A stretch of DNA of 64,000 nucleotides from Sphingomonas echinoides ATCC 14820 (lineage in GTDB: Bacteria; Pseudomonadota; Alphaproteobacteria; Sphingomonadales; Sphingomonadaceae): positions 1,163,256-1,227,255 of the forward strand of contig NZ_JH584235.1 in assembly GCF_000241465.1 (NCBI RefSeq), given 5' to 3'. Below the pieces are notes generated by a model. That model saw nothing but the letters and a program-made list of their open reading frames with translations, made no database searches and had not been told where the DNA came from. Positions 8,147-16,583 of this stretch are shown here, piece by piece; the stretch's first letter is position 1; the number at the start of each line of letters is the position of its first letter. The position numbers and the translations under genes were made by a program.

Positions 8147-8991
8147 TTCTTGATCTTCCAGCCCGAACGCAGCAGCGCGTAACACGCCACCGCCAGCACC
8201 ACGTCGATCACCAGCACCACGATGCTGCCGATCAGGATCGGCGAATCGGCGGTGCCAAGGAAGCCGTAGCGGAAGCCCGAGATGATGTAGAAGAACGGGT
8301 TGGCATGGCTGACCGCGCGGAACGCCGGGGCGAGTTTGTCGACCGAATAGAAGGTGCCCGACAGCAGGCCGAGCGGGGTCACGATGAAATTGGACACCGC
8401 CGCTGCATTGTCGAACTTGTCCGCCCAGATCGACGTCAGCACGCCGAGCAACGCCAGGAACATCGTGCCGAGCAGCCCGAACCAGGCAACCGCCCAGAAA
8501 TGCACCTGAATCAGGTGAATGCCGTAGAGCAGCATCGCCAGCCACACCCCGACCCCAACCAGCAGCCCGCGCGTCATCGCGCCTGCTACCAGCCCGGTCA
8601 GCAATTCCAGCGTCGACAGCGGCGGTTGCAGATAATCGACGATCGTGCCCTGAATCTTGCCGACCATCAGCGAAAAGCTCGCATTGGCGAAGGCCGGGCC
8701 CATCATGCCCTGGCTAATGATCAGTCCCGGCGCGATAAAATCACCGAAGGGAATATCGATTCCGCCGACCGCAACCGGCCGTTTCGCCCCCGTCGCGACC
8801 GTGAAAACCACCAGAAACAGCAAGGTCTGGATCGCCGGTGCCCAGATCGTCTGAAGCTGCACCTTGAAGAAACGGCGCACCTCCTTGATATAGAGCGTTC
8901 GAAGGCCGCCCCAATTGACGTTCCGGAAGACCGGAACGCCCGGAGCGTTCATCATTGTGGAAATTTCGCCGATTGGGGGCTGGCTGCTCAT
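8143..8991 (-). CDS. ABC-2 type transporter permease
   Basis: Inner-membrane permease of the ABC-2 superfamily (YadH/NodJ-like export permeases). The roughly 282-residue product has about six hydrophobic segments, the first after WAPAIQTLLFLVVFTVATGA. The cytoplasmic segment VGKIQGTIVDYLQPPLSTLE and the GLLSGTFYSVDKLAP loop are typical of the family. Start at 8991 (MSSQPPIGEI); a later Met-Met-Asn-Ala pair is possible and no convincing ribosome-binding site decides. No ATP-binding subunit gene is adjacent: the next gene downstream is the coupled adaptor-like lipoprotein and upstream is divergent gcrA. The partner ATPase must be encoded elsewhere. Substrate unknown. Confidence 0.85.
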   Translation of the reverse strand: MSSQPPIGEISTMMNAPGVPVFRNVNWGGLRTLYIKEVRRFFKVQLQTIWAPAIQTLLFLVVFTVATGAKRPVAVGGIDIPFGDFIAPGLIISQGMMGPAFANASFSLMVGKIQGTIVDYLQPPLSTLELLTGLVAGAMTRGLLVGVGVWLAMLLYGIHLIQVHFWAVAWFGLLGTMFLALLGVLTSIWADKFDNAAAVSNFIVTPLGLLSGTFYSVDKLAPAFRAVSHANPFFYIISGFRYGFLGTADSPILIGSIVVLVIDVVLAVACYALLRSGWKIKN

Positions 8992-9068
8992 GGTGCTGTC
9001 GCTAAAGACTGCCGCCGCCGCCCGCAACCCGTTATGGAAACGGTCGGCATGACAATTGGGAAGATTGA

Positions 9069-9773
9069 ATGAGCTGGACCGACGAACGCATCGATACGTT
9101 GCGCAAGATGTGGGAAGCGGGGCAGACCGCGAGCCAGATCGCCGAGGAACTGGGCGGCGTCAGCCGCAACGCCGTGATCGGCAAGGCGCATCGCCTGGGG
9201 CTGCAATCGCGCCCATCGCCGGTCAAGCCCAACGAGCCCGCCACTGCGGCCGCACCCAAGGCGGCTGCGCCCAAGCCGACCCCGCCTGCGCCACGTCCGC
9301 CGGTCGAACGAGTCGCGCCCCCGGTCGTCGCCGCGCCGGTCGCCAAGCCCGAGCCGGAAGTCGTCGAAGACATCGAACTCGAAGACGATGCAGAAGACGA
9401 GATCGAGGCACCCGTTGCGGTCGCACGCCCTGCCCCGCCAATCCTGCGCTCGGTCGGCCCGGGCGGCTTCCTGCGTCAGGCGCCTGGCGAACAGCAGGCA
9501 CCGATCACGCCCGCGCCGCCGCGCCGCCTCGTCCCAGCCAAGCCTTCGCCCGAAATGGCGGGCAAGACCACGTTGCTCGATCTCAGCGACAAGATCTGCA
9601 AATGGCCGATCGGTCACCCGGGTGAGCCCGACTTCCATTTCTGCGGCGAGAAGGTGAACCCCGGTTTCCCCTATTGCGTCGGCCATTGCGGCCACGCTTA
9701 TCAGGCACAGCTGCCGCGCCGCGACCGTCGCCCGGCCCCGCCGCTCCCGTTCGGCGGCCCCCGCGCTCGCTGA
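9069..9773 (+). CDS. gcrA: GcrA cell cycle regulator
   Basis: Alphaproteobacterial transcription factor that works with sigma70 at CcrM-methylated GANTC promoters to control cell division and chromosome genes. The N-terminus MSWTDERIDTLRKMWEAG, then SQIAEELGG and SRNAVIGKAHRLGL, is the DNA-binding domain. Residues of about 50-160 are a Pro/Ala/Glu-rich linker of low complexity. The C-terminal RNA-polymerase-binding region contains CKWPIGHPGEPDFHFCG and YCVGHCGHAY, with Cys/His residues that could bind zinc. At 234 residues it is longer than the Caulobacter protein because of the linker. A strong terminator follows. Confidence 0.93.
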   Translation: MSWTDERIDTLRKMWEAGQTASQIAEELGGVSRNAVIGKAHRLGLQSRPSPVKPNEPATAAAPKAAAPKPTPPAPRPPVERVAPPVVAAPVAKPEPEVVEDIELEDDAEDEIEAPVAVARPAPPILRSVGPGGFLRQAPGEQQAPITPAPPRRLVPAKPSPEMAGKTTLLDLSDKICKWPIGHPGEPDFHFCGEKVNPGFPYCVGHCGHAYQAQLPRRDRRPAPPLPFGGPRAR

Positions 9774-9797
9774 CCTCCCACGCGATACCAAGACCCG

Positions 9798-9834
9798 AAG
9801 GGGCCGCCGACACACCGTCGGCGGCCCCTTTTGT
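9798..9834 (+). terminator. Rho-independent terminator after gcrA
   Basis: A perfect 14-base-pair stem (AAGGGGCCGCCGAC with its complement) around a five-base loop, followed by TTGTTT. Confidence 0.92.
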
Positions 9835-9853
9835 TTGCAAACTCGCGCCCTTT

Positions 9854-9929
9854 CCGTTGGTTTCGAGCGAAGTCGAGAAACAGCCGCACGCGCTGTGCCT
9901 GGTTTCTCGACTTCGCTCGAAACGAACGG
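9854..9929. repeat. Palindromic sphingomonad repeat (TCGAGCGAAGTCGAGA family), copy 1
   Basis: Inverted arms at 9854-9881 and 9902-9929 share TTTCGAGCGAAGTCGAGAAA, nearly perfectly complementary, with CCGTTGG and CGAACGG at the outer ends. The same element, diverged, is found inside the cysI reading frame at 35002-35073. Confidence 0.9.
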
Positions 9930-10033
9930 GGTGAGGGAAAGCCGACCTGCCCCTCCGGATGCTGAACCAGTCCTAACAGAGCCAACCGCGATGGTGCTTG
10001 GCAGTATCCCCGCCCGCGCCGTATAGCCGCCTC

Positions 10034-12013
10034 ATGCCAGAAGACCTGTTCGCCGCCACGCCCAAGCCGATGACCGATTACGATGCCTCGTCGATCGAGG
10101 TGCTGGAGGGGCTGGAGCCCGTCCGGCGGCGGCCGGGCATGTATATCGGCGGCACCGACGAGCGCGCCTATCACCACCTCGCCGCCGAAGTGCTCGACAA
10201 TGCGATGGACGAGGCGGTCGCGGGCCATGCCACGCGCATCGAAATCGAGCTGCACCCCGGCAACCGGCTGGTGATCATCGACAATGGCCGCGGCATCCCG
10301 GTCGATCCGCATCCCAAATTTCCGGGCAAGTCAGCGCTGGAAGTGATCCTCTCGACGTTGCATTCGGGCGGCAAGTTCGACGGCAAGGCTTATGCGACCT
10401 CGGGTGGCTTGCACGGGGTCGGAGTCAGCGTGGTCAACGCTTTGTCGTCCGACACGATCATCGAGGTGGCACGCAACCGCGAACTCTATCGCCAGCGTTT
10501 TGCACGCGGCGAAACGCTGGGGCCGCTGGAACATGTCGGTGCTGCCCCCAACCGGCGCGGCACCTCGGTCAGCTTCGTGCCCGATGCCGAGATTTTCGGC
10601 GCGGACATGCACTTCAAGCCCGCGCGTCTGTACAAACTCGCCCGTTCCAAGGCGTATCTGTTTGCGGGCGTCGAAATCCGCTGGAAATGCGCGCCGGGCA
10701 TCATCACCGACGACACGCCGCCCGAGGCGGTGTTCCAATTCCCTGGCGGCCTCGCCGACCATCTGCGCGAACAGATTGCGGCACGCGAATGCGCGACCGC
10801 CGATTTCTTCGTCACCCGCCAGGATTTCCCCGGAGAAGCCGGCCGCGTCGAATGCGCCGTCGCCTGGCCGCTGTGGAGCGACGGATCGTATAGCTGGTAT
10901 TGCAACACCATTCCGACCCCCGATGGCGGCACGCATGAAGCGGGGCTGCGCGCGGCGCTGGTGAAGGGAATCCGGGCCTTTGGCGATCTGGTCGGCCAGA
11001 AAAAGGCCAAGGACATTTCGGCCGAGGACATCATGACCGGCAGCGAACTGATGCTCTCGGTGTTCATCCGCGACCCGCAATTCCAGAGCCAGACCAAGGA
11101 CCGCCTGACCTCTCCCGAAGCCGCCACGCTGGTCGAGCGCGCGGTGCGCGACCATTTCGACCATTTCCTCAGCGACAATATGGAGCGCGGCAAAGCGCTG
11201 CTGTCTTATGTCATCGAGCGGATGGACGAACGCCTCGCGCGCAAGGCCGAGCGCGAAGTGAAGCGCAAGACCGCGACCAGCGCGCGCAAGCTGCGCCTGC
11301 CGGGCAAGCTGACCGATTGTTCGTCCAACGGCCCCGAAGGCACCGAGATCTTCATCGTCGAAGGCGATTCGGCCGGCGGCTCGGCCAAGCAAGCGCGCGA
11401 CCGCAAGACGCAGGCGATCCTGCCGATTCGCGGCAAGATCCTCAACGTCGCCTCGGCCACCTCGGCCAAGATCCACGCCAACCAGGAAATCGCCGATCTG
11501 ATCCAGGCGCTCGGCTGCGGCACGCGCAAGGACTGTGTGGCGGACAATCTGCGCTATGAACGCGTCGTTATCATGACCGACGCCGACGTGGACGGCGCGC
11601 ATATCGCCACGCTGCTGATGACCTTCTTCTTCCAGGAAATGCCTGAGATCGTGCGTGCGGGCCACGTCTATCTGGCACAACCGCCGCTCTACCGCCTGAC
11701 TGCGGGCACCAAGAGCCTGTACGCGATGGACGACGCCCACCGCGCGCATCTGGAGGCGACCGAGTTCAAGGGCAAGAAAGTCGAAATCGGGCGCTTCAAG
11801 GGTCTCGGCGAAATGAACCCGATGCAGCTGCGCGAAACGACGATGGACCCGAAGTCGCGGGCGATGCTGCGCATCACCCTGCCGCAGGAATATGAAGAAC
11901 GCGCGGTGGTAAAGGATTTGGTCGACCGTTTGATGGGCACCAACCCCGCGCATCGCTTTGCCTTCATTCAGGAAAATGCCGCGCGGATGGACGAAGACGC
12001 GATCGACGCGTAA
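10034..12013 (+). CDS. parE: DNA topoisomerase IV subunit B
   Basis: ATPase subunit of the decatenating type II topoisomerase. GHKL ATPase motifs appear in order: VLDNAMDEAV, DNGRGIPVDPHPK, and the SGGLHGVGVSVVNALS loop. The Toprim domain follows with IVEGDSAGGSAKQARDRKTQ and MTDADVDGAHIATLL, and the C-terminus has GRFKGLGEMNP. About 659 residues. ParE rather than GyrB is inferred from length and the absence of the extra GyrB insert; the first residues vary in the family and the ATG at 10070 (MTDYDASSIE) is an alternative start. No parC is in the window. The gene follows the gcrA terminator and a palindromic repeat. Confidence 0.93.
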   Translation: MPEDLFAATPKPMTDYDASSIEVLEGLEPVRRRPGMYIGGTDERAYHHLAAEVLDNAMDEAVAGHATRIEIELHPGNRLVIIDNGRGIPVDPHPKFPGKSALEVILSTLHSGGKFDGKAYATSGGLHGVGVSVVNALSSDTIIEVARNRELYRQRFARGETLGPLEHVGAAPNRRGTSVSFVPDAEIFGADMHFKPARLYKLARSKAYLFAGVEIRWKCAPGIITDDTPPEAVFQFPGGLADHLREQIAARECATADFFVTRQDFPGEAGRVECAVAWPLWSDGSYSWYCNTIPTPDGGTHEAGLRAALVKGIRAFGDLVGQKKAKDISAEDIMTGSELMLSVFIRDPQFQSQTKDRLTSPEAATLVERAVRDHFDHFLSDNMERGKALLSYVIERMDERLARKAEREVKRKTATSARKLRLPGKLTDCSSNGPEGTEIFIVEGDSAGGSAKQARDRKTQAILPIRGKILNVASATSAKIHANQEIADLIQALGCGTRKDCVADNLRYERVVIMTDADVDGAHIATLLMTFFFQEMPEIVRAGHVYLAQPPLYRLTAGTKSLYAMDDAHRAHLEATEFKGKKVEIGRFKGLGEMNPMQLRETTMDPKSRAMLRITLPQEYEERAVVKDLVDRLMGTNPAHRFAFIQENAARMDEDAIDA

Positions 12014-12048
12014 GCTTCATCGGCCTATGGTTTGCGCCGGAGTTTTTC

Positions 12049-13245
12049 ATGCCCCGTCTAAATACGCTGTGCTTGCTATTGGCCGTAATAGGCAGCCCTG
12101 TCTTCGCACAGACAAAGGACGCGGCGACAGCGACCACCGCAGGGCCTGATATTGTCGTGACCGGTGTTTCGCTGAGCGATGCGAAAGCGGCCCTGCGCGC
12201 CTGCCTGGACCAGCATTGCGCGCCGGACAAGGATATTGCGGCAACCTTGGCACTGGCGGAGACGGAGTTCGTCGCCGGGGACTACAAATCGGCCCGTGCA
12301 ACGATGCTCTCATCGATCGGCCGCAACCGCCGTTTCGCCAAGCAATATCCGGTCCCCGTATCGGACCTGTTGCGCGCCAATTCCCGAGTGGCGGCGCACC
12401 TAGGCGAGGAAACCGCATATCGCAGCGGCGCGATCGACGTCGTGATCGCGCTGAAAGCGGGGCTGGCTCCGTCCGATCCGCGCGTGTTGAACGCGCAGCT
12501 CGAGTTAGGCGACAGCTACGCCAAGACTGGCGATACCAATGACGCTATCGACCTCTATCAGGACGTTGCCAAACACGCCCATGCCGCTCATCAGTCAACC
12601 AGCGAGGGATTTGCGCTCCTCAGAATTGCCCACCTGTACGCAGCGTTTTCAAAAGGAAAATCAAGCCCTTACTATACAGATGCGGTAAACGCCGCCAATC
12701 GCCTGATCGCGCGCACCGAGCCCGAGCTTGCCCCCTTCGTGCGAGCGGCGAAGCTGCTCAAGGCAAATATGGCGGTCCAGCATGGCGATACAGGAGCGGT
12801 TGATCGCCTTGTCGCAGAATATCGTGCCGCTGCCAAAGGGACCGCCGTCCCCGTCTTGCTCTATGCGCCAAAGATCGAACAGCGTCAGCTCTCCGGGCGC
12901 GAAGGCGCAAGCGGCACCACGCTTAACCAACTCGCTGTGGATGACTTCGATAATCAGTGGGTTGACGTAAGTTTCCTGATCGGTGCCGACGGAAAAGTGA
13001 GCGAGACAGAGGTGCTGCGCAAGTCTGCCACACTCTCGGGCGATTGGGTCAAGCCGATCCTCACCGCGATAGCCGGACGACGTTATGCCCCGCTCGCGCC
13101 CGACAATCCGGGCTTCTTCCGAGTGGAACGATATTCCTTCACAGCGGCCTGGACCACGCAAACCGGCTCACGCATGCGGGTGCGCTCGCCCGTCCCCAAA
13201 ATCGAAATGGTCGATCTGTCGCGCGATCCGGCGGTCGGCGGCTGA
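12049..13245 (+). CDS. Exported TPR-like protein with C-terminal TonB-type domain
   Basis: A 398-residue protein with a signal peptide (MPRLNTLCLLLAVIGSPVFA, cleavage before QTKD). The middle (about residues 50-260) is helical and repeat-like, including TEFVAGDYKSARATML and ELGDSYAKTGDTNDAIDLYQ, the pattern of tetratricopeptide repeats. The end (about 295-370) resembles the TonB C-terminal fold: VDVSFLIGADGKVSETEVL, then WVKPILTAIAGRRYAPL. Such proteins are frequent in sphingomonads; a role in periplasmic energy transduction is only suggested, since no N-terminal membrane anchor remains after cleavage. GGAG six bases before the ATG supports the start. Confidence 0.7.
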   Translation: MPRLNTLCLLLAVIGSPVFAQTKDAATATTAGPDIVVTGVSLSDAKAALRACLDQHCAPDKDIAATLALAETEFVAGDYKSARATMLSSIGRNRRFAKQYPVPVSDLLRANSRVAAHLGEETAYRSGAIDVVIALKAGLAPSDPRVLNAQLELGDSYAKTGDTNDAIDLYQDVAKHAHAAHQSTSEGFALLRIAHLYAAFSKGKSSPYYTDAVNAANRLIARTEPELAPFVRAAKLLKANMAVQHGDTGAVDRLVAEYRAAAKGTAVPVLLYAPKIEQRQLSGREGASGTTLNQLAVDDFDNQWVDVSFLIGADGKVSETEVLRKSATLSGDWVKPILTAIAGRRYAPLAPDNPGFFRVERYSFTAAWTTQTGSRMRVRSPVPKIEMVDLSRDPAVGG

Positions 13246-13249
13246 CGCC

Positions 13250-13516
13250 CTATTCCCCCATCCTTGCGCGGTGGTATTTCATCCGAACCACAACCCCCGC
13301 CACCACATGCAGCACCGCCATGCCGATCAGGAACAGCGGCAGGATCATCGGCAGTTGCGGCCAGTACCGTGCGCGCAGGCCTGCCAGCACCGCACCCGCA
13401 ATCGCCAGCGCGACGCCCATCCAACGGATCGGTCGCGTGACCATGCGCAGTTCCTTCTGATAAGCGGCGCGCTCGGCGGGGTCGTTGAGGTTGGGGGGTG
13501 GCAAAGCGGGGGTCAT
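13250..13516 (-). CDS. Small two-helix membrane protein
   Basis: 88 residues, function unknown. The N-terminus MTPALPPPNLNDPAERAAYQ is soluble, followed by two hydrophobic segments (WMGVALAIAGAVLAGL and LPMILPLFLIGMAVLHVVAG) and a basic tail, so it should be an inner-membrane protein with both ends on one side. The ATG at 13516 overlaps the GNAT gene stop (ATGA), making it the last gene of the metZ-apaG-LysR-GNAT cluster. It ends within a few bases of the convergent TonB-domain gene. Confidence 0.75.
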   Translation of the reverse strand: MTPALPPPNLNDPAERAAYQKELRMVTRPIRWMGVALAIAGAVLAGLRARYWPQLPMILPLFLIGMAVLHVVAGVVVRMKYHRARMGE

Positions 13517-14049
13517 CGCGCGGTCCAATCGCTGGCGAGCAAGCCCCACAAAAAGGTGTCGCGCACGCCGAGATGCGTTTCCCACTCCTCGCGCAGCCGC
13601 CCTTCCAGCGTGAAGCCAAGCGCCTTCAGCAGACCGTTCGAGGCGGTATTTTCGGGGTCGGTGTCGGCAATGACGCGACGTTGTCCTTCGACGCGCAACA
13701 CCTGATCGAGTACCGCACTTACCGCTTCGCGCGCTATCCCGCTGCCCCAGTGCTGGCGCGCGACCATATAGCCGATCTCGGAGACGCTGGGCCGCTTCTC
13801 GCGCAGCGTGACGAAGCCGATGGCAGTGTCATCGCCTGAGAGCGTGATCGCCCACCCGCGAAACACCCGTTGAATGTCAGGCGATTTGGTGAGTTTGGCG
13901 CGAGTCTCCTCGATCGACTGATGCGGCCCGCTCGACCAGTAGGTCATCAAAGCGGCATCGGCGAAAATCGGAAACAGCGCCTCGGCATCGTCCGGCGTCC
14001 GCTCCCGCAGACGCAGCCGTGCCGTTTCCAGTGTCGGAATCGGCTTCAT
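13513..14049 (-). CDS. GNAT family N-acetyltransferase, RimJ/RimL-like
   Basis: A 178-residue acetyltransferase of the ribosomal-protein-alanine/antibiotic acetyltransferase type. It starts METARLRLRER-like (TLETARLRLRERTPDD), has the strand SEIGYMVARQHWGSGIAREA that binds acetyl-CoA, and ends with NTASNGLLKALGFTLEGRLRE, all hallmarks of the RimJ/RimL group. Substrate cannot be told from sequence. ATGA overlaps couple it to the LysR gene upstream and to the small membrane protein downstream. The extended upstream frame is LysR coding sequence in another frame. Confidence 0.88.
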   Translation of the reverse strand: MKPIPTLETARLRLRERTPDDAEALFPIFADAALMTYWSSGPHQSIEETRAKLTKSPDIQRVFRGWAITLSGDDTAIGFVTLREKRPSVSEIGYMVARQHWGSGIAREAVSAVLDQVLRVEGQRRVIADTDPENTASNGLLKALGFTLEGRLREEWETHLGVRDTFLWGLLASDWTAR

Positions 14050-14852
14050 GCCGTCAGCGCGTCGACCAGCGCCTTGACCTTTTTCTGCCGCCACTGCGGC
14101 AATGGCGCGACCAGCCAATAGCCCAGCCGATACGGCCGCGCCTCGCCCACCGCGACCACGCGCCCGGCCGCCAGATCGGTCGCCGCGAGCAGTTCGGGGA
14201 TCGACGCGCGTCCTAGTCCCTGTGCTGCGGCATCCAGCGCCAGCCCGGCATCGGCCACGCGGACCAGCGACTCCGACGCGTCATCAACACAGCCAGGCCA
14301 GGAAATCCGCGTATCGGCGCCGCCGCCGGGCCGCTCGACCGTGACCATCCCGGCCGAGGCAATCGGCTCGCCCTCATGCTCGCCCGGGCCATCGCCCCAG
14401 CGAATCGCCAAATCGAGATTGGCCTCGGTAAAATCGATCGCGCCGCTGGTCCCGAAGGTGTCGGACGAGATCAGCACGAAGCGCATTTCGCCGTCGGTCC
14501 GCGCGATGTCGGCCAAGCGCGGCATCAGCCATTTCTGGGTAAGGTCGCGCGGCGCGGCGATGGTCAGCGACTTGCTCGTCTGCCCGGCCTGCATCGCGCG
14601 CACGGCTTCCTCAAACTGCAGGAAGCCCTCGCGCAGCGCGGCCAGCCCGCCCTCGCCCTCGGGGGTCAGTTCAAGCCCCTTGGTCGTGCGACGAAACAGC
14701 ACCACGCCCAGCGTGTCCTCCAGCGCGCGGATCTGCTGGCCGACGGCAGCCGGTGTCACCGCCAGTTCGTCGGCGGCGCGCGTAAAGCTCAGATGGCGTG
14801 CCGCGGCATCGAGCACACGCATGCCATTGAGCGGGAGGTGCGTCCGCTTCAT
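14046..14852 (-). CDS. LysR-family transcriptional regulator, GcvA-like
   Basis: A 268-residue regulator. The winged helix-turn-helix is MRVLDAAARHLSFTRAADEL with TPAAVGQQIRALEDTLGV, followed by LFRRTTKGLELTPEG, the pattern of the GcvA/AmpR group. The effector domain follows (SLTIAAPRDLTQKWLMPRL). It is slightly shorter than the usual 290-300 residues. Unusually for a LysR gene it is not divergent from a target but embedded in the apaG-LysR-GNAT run with ATGA overlaps on both sides. The target is unknown; the GNAT gene downstream is the obvious candidate. Confidence 0.9.
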   Translation of the reverse strand: MKRTHLPLNGMRVLDAAARHLSFTRAADELAVTPAAVGQQIRALEDTLGVVLFRRTTKGLELTPEGEGGLAALREGFLQFEEAVRAMQAGQTSKSLTIAAPRDLTQKWLMPRLADIARTDGEMRFVLISSDTFGTSGAIDFTEANLDLAIRWGDGPGEHEGEPIASAGMVTVERPGGGADTRISWPGCVDDASESLVRVADAGLALDAAAQGLGRASIPELLAATDLAAGRVVAVGEARPYRLGYWLVAPLPQWRQKKVKALVDALTA

Positions 14853-15247
14853 GCCCCCACCGCTGGCGCGATCAGCGCGAATCGCGGGATTTCCACGTCA
14901 AAGCCGGAGCCGTCCTCGCCCATCATGTGATAGCTCCCCAGCATCGACCCGGTCGAGGTCGAGAGCGGGCAGCCCGAAACGTAATCGAAGCTTTCGCCGG
15001 GGGCGAGCAAGGGCTGTTCGCCGATCACGCCCTCGCCCTCGACCGAATGGCGCGCACCGCGGCCATCGGTGATGACCCAGTGCCGCGTCAGCAATTGCAC
15101 CACTTGCGGCCCCGCATTTTCCAGCCGGATATGATAGGCCCAGAACCACCGGCCACGTTCGGGCTCGGATTGTTCGGGCAGGAAGCTGACCGCAACGCGC
15201 ACGATCACCCCGCGCGTCTCCGCGACGTACGGGAACAGCGCCTTCAC
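14849..15247 (-). CDS. apaG: ApaG protein
   Basis: A small (132-residue) beta-sandwich protein of the ApaG/FBXO3 domain family; role in bacteria still unclear, linked to cobalt sensitivity and Ap4A metabolism by gene context in enterics. Typical sequence: VIVRVAVSFLPEQSEPERGR, FWAYHIRLENAG, LLTRHWVITDGRG, GVIGEQPLLAPGESFDYVSG and GSMLGSYHM. Its ATG is 13 bases after the metZ stop and its stop overlaps the LysR start. Confidence 0.95.
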   Translation of the reverse strand: MKALFPYVAETRGVIVRVAVSFLPEQSEPERGRWFWAYHIRLENAGPQVVQLLTRHWVITDGRGARHSVEGEGVIGEQPLLAPGESFDYVSGCPLSTSTGSMLGSYHMMGEDGSGFDVEIPRFALIAPAVGA

Positions 15248-15260
15248 GACCGCCGCCCGC

Positions 15261-16466
15261 TCATAAGCCGACCGCCGTCAGCGCGCGATCGAGATCCTCG
15301 ATCACGTCGTCAGCGTCTTCCAGACCAACGTTCAGCCGCAGCAGTCCCTCGGTCACGCCCATTTCCAGCCTTTTGTCTTCGGCCACACCCGAATGCGTGG
15401 TGGAGGACGGGTGTGTCATCAACGAGCGCGAATCGCCGATATTGTTGGAAATATCGACCAGTTGCAGCGCATCGAGCAGGCCATGCGCCTGCGCGCGCCC
15501 TTCAACCTCGAACGCGAAGATCGGCCCGCACGCGTCCATCTGGCGCATCGCCAGATTGTGCTGCGGGTGGCTCGGCAGGCCCGGATGCAGGATGCGCGGC
15601 ACGCGCGGCTCGAGGAAGCGACCGACCTTCAGCGCATTTTCCGACTGGCGGCGGATGCGCAGGTCGAGCGTCTCCAGCCCCTTCAACACCACCCAGGCGT
15701 TGAACGCACTGAGCGTCGGCCCGGTGTTGCGCGTGAAGGGCAGCAGCGTGTTGGTGATGAAATCCTCGGTGCCACACACCGCGCCCGCCAGCACGCGCCC
15801 CTGCCCGTCCATCATCTTGGTCGCGCTGTACGCGGTGACGTCGGCGCCAAACTCCATCGGCCGCTGCAGCGCGGGTGTGGCAAAGGCATTGTCGACCACG
15901 CTGGTGATGCCGCGCGCGCGGGCGATGCCGCAAATTGCGCTCAGATCGGCAATGTCCATCGTCGGATTGGCGGGGGTTTCGAAGAAGAACACCTTGGTGT
16001 TGGCCTTGGCCGCATCCTCAAACGCCTGCGGGTCGCGCGCATCGACCACCGTCGTCTCGATGCCGAATTTGGGCAGCAGGGTGTCGACCAGCCAGCGGCA
16101 CGATCCGAACGCGGCACGCCCGGCCACGACATGGTCGCCGGTCTGGAGCTGGCACAGCAACACCGCCGTCATCGCCGCCATGCCCGTCGCCATCGTGCGG
16201 CACGCTTCGGCCCCTTCGAGCAAGGCGATGCGCGCTTCGAGCATCTCGACCGTCGGGTTCTGCAGCCGCGAATAGGTCATGCCGACCTGATCACCGGCAA
16301 AGCGCGCTGCCGCATCGGCCGCGCAATCATAGGCATAGCCCGAGGTGAGGAACAGCGCCTCGGAGGTTTCCCCCCATTCGCTGCGCGCGGTGCCGCCACG
16401 CACGGCTTGCGTTGCGGGGCGCCACTGGCGCGTGATGCTCTGGTCCTGGCCGGTACGACGTTTCAT
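15261..16466 (-). CDS. metZ: O-succinylhomoserine sulfhydrylase
   Basis: PLP enzyme of the Cys/Met metabolism family that forms homocysteine directly from O-succinylhomoserine and sulfide. 401 residues. YSRLQNPTVEMLEARIALLE is the typical opening, FFETPANPTMDIADL binds cofactor, and SATKMMDGQGRVLAG carries the PLP lysine; TGVA-like HSGVAEDKRLEMGVTEGLLR lies near the C-terminus. The MetZ-type SATKMMDGQGR loop separates it from cystathionine gamma-synthase. It leads the metZ-apaG cluster, and uses the sulfide supplied by the cysI-cysH operon in this window. I found no SAM riboswitch pattern in the about 115 bases upstream. Confidence 0.9.
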   Translation of the reverse strand: MKRRTGQDQSITRQWRPATQAVRGGTARSEWGETSEALFLTSGYAYDCAADAAARFAGDQVGMTYSRLQNPTVEMLEARIALLEGAEACRTMATGMAAMTAVLLCQLQTGDHVVAGRAAFGSCRWLVDTLLPKFGIETTVVDARDPQAFEDAAKANTKVFFFETPANPTMDIADLSAICGIARARGITSVVDNAFATPALQRPMEFGADVTAYSATKMMDGQGRVLAGAVCGTEDFITNTLLPFTRNTGPTLSAFNAWVVLKGLETLDLRIRRQSENALKVGRFLEPRVPRILHPGLPSHPQHNLAMRQMDACGPIFAFEVEGRAQAHGLLDALQLVDISNNIGDSRSLMTHPSSTTHSGVAEDKRLEMGVTEGLLRLNVGLEDADDVIEDLDRALTAVGL

Positions 16467-16583
16467 GGCGCACGCTTTGCCGGGCGCGGGGGGCGCGCGT
16501 CAATGGGCGATGCGTTTGCGGCCGCTGCGGCTACCATCCGCCGCGCCTTGAAAGCGCCGAAGGGAAGACGGATAGAGACGCGC

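Noticed and set aside
15393..16583. Long N-terminal extension of the GT39 frame across metZ
   Set aside because: It overlaps metZ on the opposite strand for over 1 kb and its translation is unrelated to the enzyme; the GTG at 16584 fits the membrane protein start.
16467..16583. SAM-II/SAM-V riboswitch before metZ
   Set aside because: Looked for because metZ leaders often carry one; no matching pseudoknot consensus in the short GC-rich gap.
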